Source of the DNA: Dorea sp. 5-2
GTDB taxonomy: Bacteria; Bacillota; Clostridia; Lachnospirales; Lachnospiraceae
NCBI RefSeq assembly: GCF_000403455.2
Contig: NZ_KE159726.1
Span: 468,168-532,167, forward strand
Reading direction: 5' to 3'
DNA length: 64,000 bases
Every line of letters begins with the position of its first letter. The stretch's first letter is position 1. The notes below the pieces were generated by a model. It ran no database searches. It saw only the letters and a program-made list of their open reading frames with translations, and was not told where the DNA came from. This document shows positions 61,938 to 64,000 of this stretch, piece by piece. Position numbers and translations under genes: made by a program.

Positions 61938-63332
61938 ATGAAATTATATTTTAAAGAGTGTAAAAAGATTGCAGCAAGCGTGATTTATTATTTCTTTCTC
62001 GCTATTTTGGTTTTTAGCTGGTTCCAGAATTTTCGGGGAGTGACAAAAACAGAAATCAATTGGGAAAAGGGTATTCCCCCGGCAGATATAGGTTTTGAAC
62101 GCTCATTACTGTCCAAACCATCCCAGAAGGATGATTACTTTGGCAGTAAAGTTTCAGAGGATGACCCAGCGGCAATCATGATGGGCGTTACAAGGGCGTT
62201 ACTGTCAGAATATGAAAGCAATCGTTACGCTACATATCCCCTTGGATACTATAAAGCAATTACACTTAGCGATGATGAGCAAAAACGTGTACTTGAAATA
62301 CTTTGTGAAATAACGGGATTGACGGAAGAACAATTAAAGGATTTGCCAGAAGATTATTTTCCAGCAGTCACAGGCACAATCATTTCCTTTGACGCAATGA
62401 GTACTGATGAGAATGGAAATTTGAATACGGTGATGGGAAACAGGGCAGACACAGGAAGCGGAGATGATAAATATAAGCATTTTATATCACAGGTCACTTA
62501 TGAACATTTCAAAGAGCTAATGCAGGAAATGGAAAGTATGATAGGGGAAAACGGTTCACAGTACTCCCCCGAAATGATGATTACCTATTTTGGCATGTCT
62601 GAAATGACTTATGAGGAAGCATGTGAGGAATATAACCAGACAATCAATAAGGATAAAGTGACAGGCGGTTTTGCACGGTTATTTTGTGATTATTTAGGAT
62701 TGGAACTGGGCTTGTATCCTATATTTTTGGTAGTGCTTATATGGATGAAAGACCGTATAGGCAATGCGTCAGAATTGATTTACAGCAAAAAAATATCTTC
62801 GGCAAGACTGGTGGTTTCAAGATATTTGGCAAGTGTCACTATGGTTCTCCTGCCTGTTTTGCTGTTAAGTTTTGAATCCCTTGTGCCGCTTATATCGTTT
62901 GGCGCAGAGAAAGGTATTTCAGTAGACTATTTTGCGTATATCAAATACATTTTATGGTGGCTTCTGCCAGAGGTCATGGCGGTATCCGCAATCGGAATAT
63001 TTTTCACTTTGCTCACAGACTCTCCGATTGCAATTGCCATTCAATTCCTTTGGTGGATGGTTGATAAGGGAGTAACTGGACTGTCAGGGGACACGGGAGC
63101 AGCAACTTTAATGATAAGGCACAATACATTGCGTGGCTATGAAGTGATACAAGATGAATTTCAAATGATTTGCAGGAACAGGCTGCTTATGGCGGGAATC
63201 AGTATTCTATTTGTCGTTCTGTCCATATGGGTTCTTAAGTTTAAACGGAAAGGAAAAATAAATGCGGCGAATATCTATCACAAGTGTTTTGGGCATATGC
63301 AGGACAAACTTTCTTTTGGCAGTAAAAAATAA
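61938..63332 (+). CDS. ABC-2 type permease
   Basis: A 464-residue membrane protein. One helix at the N-terminus (about 11-29, ASVIYYFFLAILVFSWFQN), a large extracytoplasmic domain (about 30-245), then several helices to the end. This layout fits permeases of peptide or bacteriocin exporters. It lies 16 bases after the ATPase and overlaps the next gene by 71 bases. Confidence 0.8.
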   Translation: MKLYFKECKKIAASVIYYFFLAILVFSWFQNFRGVTKTEINWEKGIPPADIGFERSLLSKPSQKDDYFGSKVSEDDPAAIMMGVTRALLSEYESNRYATYPLGYYKAITLSDDEQKRVLEILCEITGLTEEQLKDLPEDYFPAVTGTIISFDAMSTDENGNLNTVMGNRADTGSGDDKYKHFISQVTYEHFKELMQEMESMIGENGSQYSPEMMITYFGMSEMTYEEACEEYNQTINKDKVTGGFARLFCDYLGLELGLYPIFLVVLIWMKDRIGNASELIYSKKISSARLVVSRYLASVTMVLLPVLLLSFESLVPLISFGAEKGISVDYFAYIKYILWWLLPEVMAVSAIGIFFTLLTDSPIAIAIQFLWWMVDKGVTGLSGDTGAATLMIRHNTLRGYEVIQDEFQMICRNRLLMAGISILFVVLSIWVLKFKRKGKINAANIYHKCFGHMQDKLSFGSKK

Positions 63333-63657
63333 CTTAATTTTGGCGGCGGCTTATTTGCTGATAATTCCTTTGCTAAGGGGGATTGCAAATTTAGATATGG
63401 TTCGTTCGGCGGAATGTTTGGAACAAGCTGTAATACTAACAGGAATATTTCTCATAGCTCCGCTGCCTGCCCCAGAACAGTCTAAGGCAATACAGGACGT
63501 AGTTTGCACAAAGAAAATCCCTCATTGGAAAATCTTATTGCTGCGGTTCATCATGTCAATGCTGCTGCTAATTCTGATGGTATGCCTGTTCTCTGGAATT
63601 ATGGTATGGAAAAACTGTATATTTCCCTTTATGCCTTATTGTCGCCCAGCAAACTAA
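63262..63657 (+). pseudogene. Second ABC permease, apparently truncated
   Basis: 131 residues with three predicted helices (AAAYLLIIPLLRGIANL, AVILTGIFLIAPLPAPEQ, LLLRFIMSMLLLILMVCLFS). It ends abruptly (FPFMPYCRPAN) in the middle of what should be further helices. It overlaps the previous permease, as in intact operons. The sequence after it shows no continuation, so a deletion or insertion joint at about 63650 is likely. Confidence 0.6.
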
Positions 63658-64000
63658 AGTTCCTATCTCCCGCACAAAAACATCGAATTAAAATCTCATC
63701 TCCTTAATACTGTCTATCAGAGCGCGCTGTAGGAAACGGCGCATTTTCCTCTTGACCATTCCAGCCTGTTCCGATATAGTTTTTTTGGAACGAAAAAAAA
63801 GAGAAAGAACACCAACCTCCTACAGTTTGTTCTTTCTCTCATACACCAGCGTGCCTGCCATATACGGGATCATGTCCCACTCGTGAGGCTTTGGCACTGC
63901 CGACATATACTATGATAAGAGAAAACTCCCTATTTTGCAAGCTGATCCGTATAAAAACTTCATCAAAAGCACTATTTGAGTCTTTCATGGTTGGATTCCG
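63658..64000. other. Unassigned right-edge sequence with a minus-strand terminator
   Basis: About 340 bases. A 28-codon minus-strand frame (63820-63906, MSAVPKPHEWDMIPYMAGTL at its start) ends at a terminator (63793-63838). It could be a remnant of a larger gene, but I do not recognise it. No other gene is visible before the window edge. Confidence 0.4.
63793..63838 (-). terminator. Minus-strand terminator at the right edge
   Basis: GAGAAAGAAC (63801-63810) pairs with GTTCTTTCTC (63829-63838); on the minus strand eight T follow (63800-63793). It shows that a transcript arrives from the right. Confidence 0.75.

Noticed and set aside
1..64000. CRISPR array or rRNA genes
   Set aside because: No regularly spaced direct repeats and no rRNA-like sequence were seen.

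Overview
The window looks like a chromosomal segment of a Gram-positive anaerobe of the Lachnospiraceae (Clostridium cluster XIVa), probably a gut commensal. The basis is the gene set: Gram-positive PolC, MurT/GatD, a paired GlgC/GlgD, oxygen-sensitive IorA/IorB, a 2-hydroxyacyl-CoA-dehydratase-type iron-sulfur protein, CarD and DUF1836 proteins, strong AGGAGG ribosome sites and an FMN riboswitch before ribD. No rRNA or CRISPR array was seen. One tRNA (Ala, anticodon GGC) is present.

Region by region: 1-4.4 kb holds a left-truncated M20 amidohydrolase, a PucR-type regulator, and a large iron-sulfur protein of the HgdB/double-cubane family that itself ends in a PucR-type helix-turn-helix. 4.5-14.1 kb is housekeeping: a PfkB kinase, murT-gatD (peptidoglycan amidation), two small proteins, ispG and polC. 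14.1-21.1 kb holds an rRNA-methylase-like protein, a flavin-binding protein, an iorA-iorB-paaK-ACT operon for aryl-2-oxoacid oxidation, and a ferritin/Bfd-like/SseB operon. 21.2-29.9 kb has cold shock protein, PtsI, glgC-glgD, an ABC-F protein, CarD behind a long structured leader, and an orphan lipoprotein of an NMT1/SsuA-type transporter. 30-38.3 kb carries an acyl-CoA ligase and an AraC regulator divergent from an alpha-galactoside uptake and hydrolysis operon. 38.3-42.8 kb has the tRNA, two small hypothetical genes, a PHP phosphoesterase, a YerC-like repressor, a DUF1836 regulator with a palindrome in its own promoter, and a MATE exporter. 42.8-46.7 kb is the riboflavin operon ribD-ribE-ribBA-ribH under an FMN riboswitch. 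46.7-52.4 kb has pcrA, a small acidic-tailed membrane protein, a hairpin-rich non-coding stretch, a NYN/OST-HTH protein and rlmD.

After the end of rlmD (52442) base composition drops sharply and an accessory region runs to the right edge. It begins with a two-gene Gabija-type defence locus: an OLD-family ATPase/TOPRIM nuclease and a UvrD-like helicase. The nuclease gene is interrupted by a run of ten G bases. An 8- or 11-base run would restore a reading frame of about 747 codons that overlaps the helicase gene, so this is either a phase-variable on/off switch or a homopolymer sequencing error. Next come remnants of an integrative conjugative element (a small gene, ParA, a cut-off ParB, TnpV), then a two-component system with an ABC transporter whose second permease is cut off, then unassigned sequence.

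The points most worth a second look are the G-tract Gabija locus, the iron-sulfur/PucR fusion, the carD leader RNA, the hairpin-rich stretch before the NYN gene, two hairpins that bury ribosome-binding sites, and the DUF1836 operator. All assignments are from reading the sequence. No database search was run.
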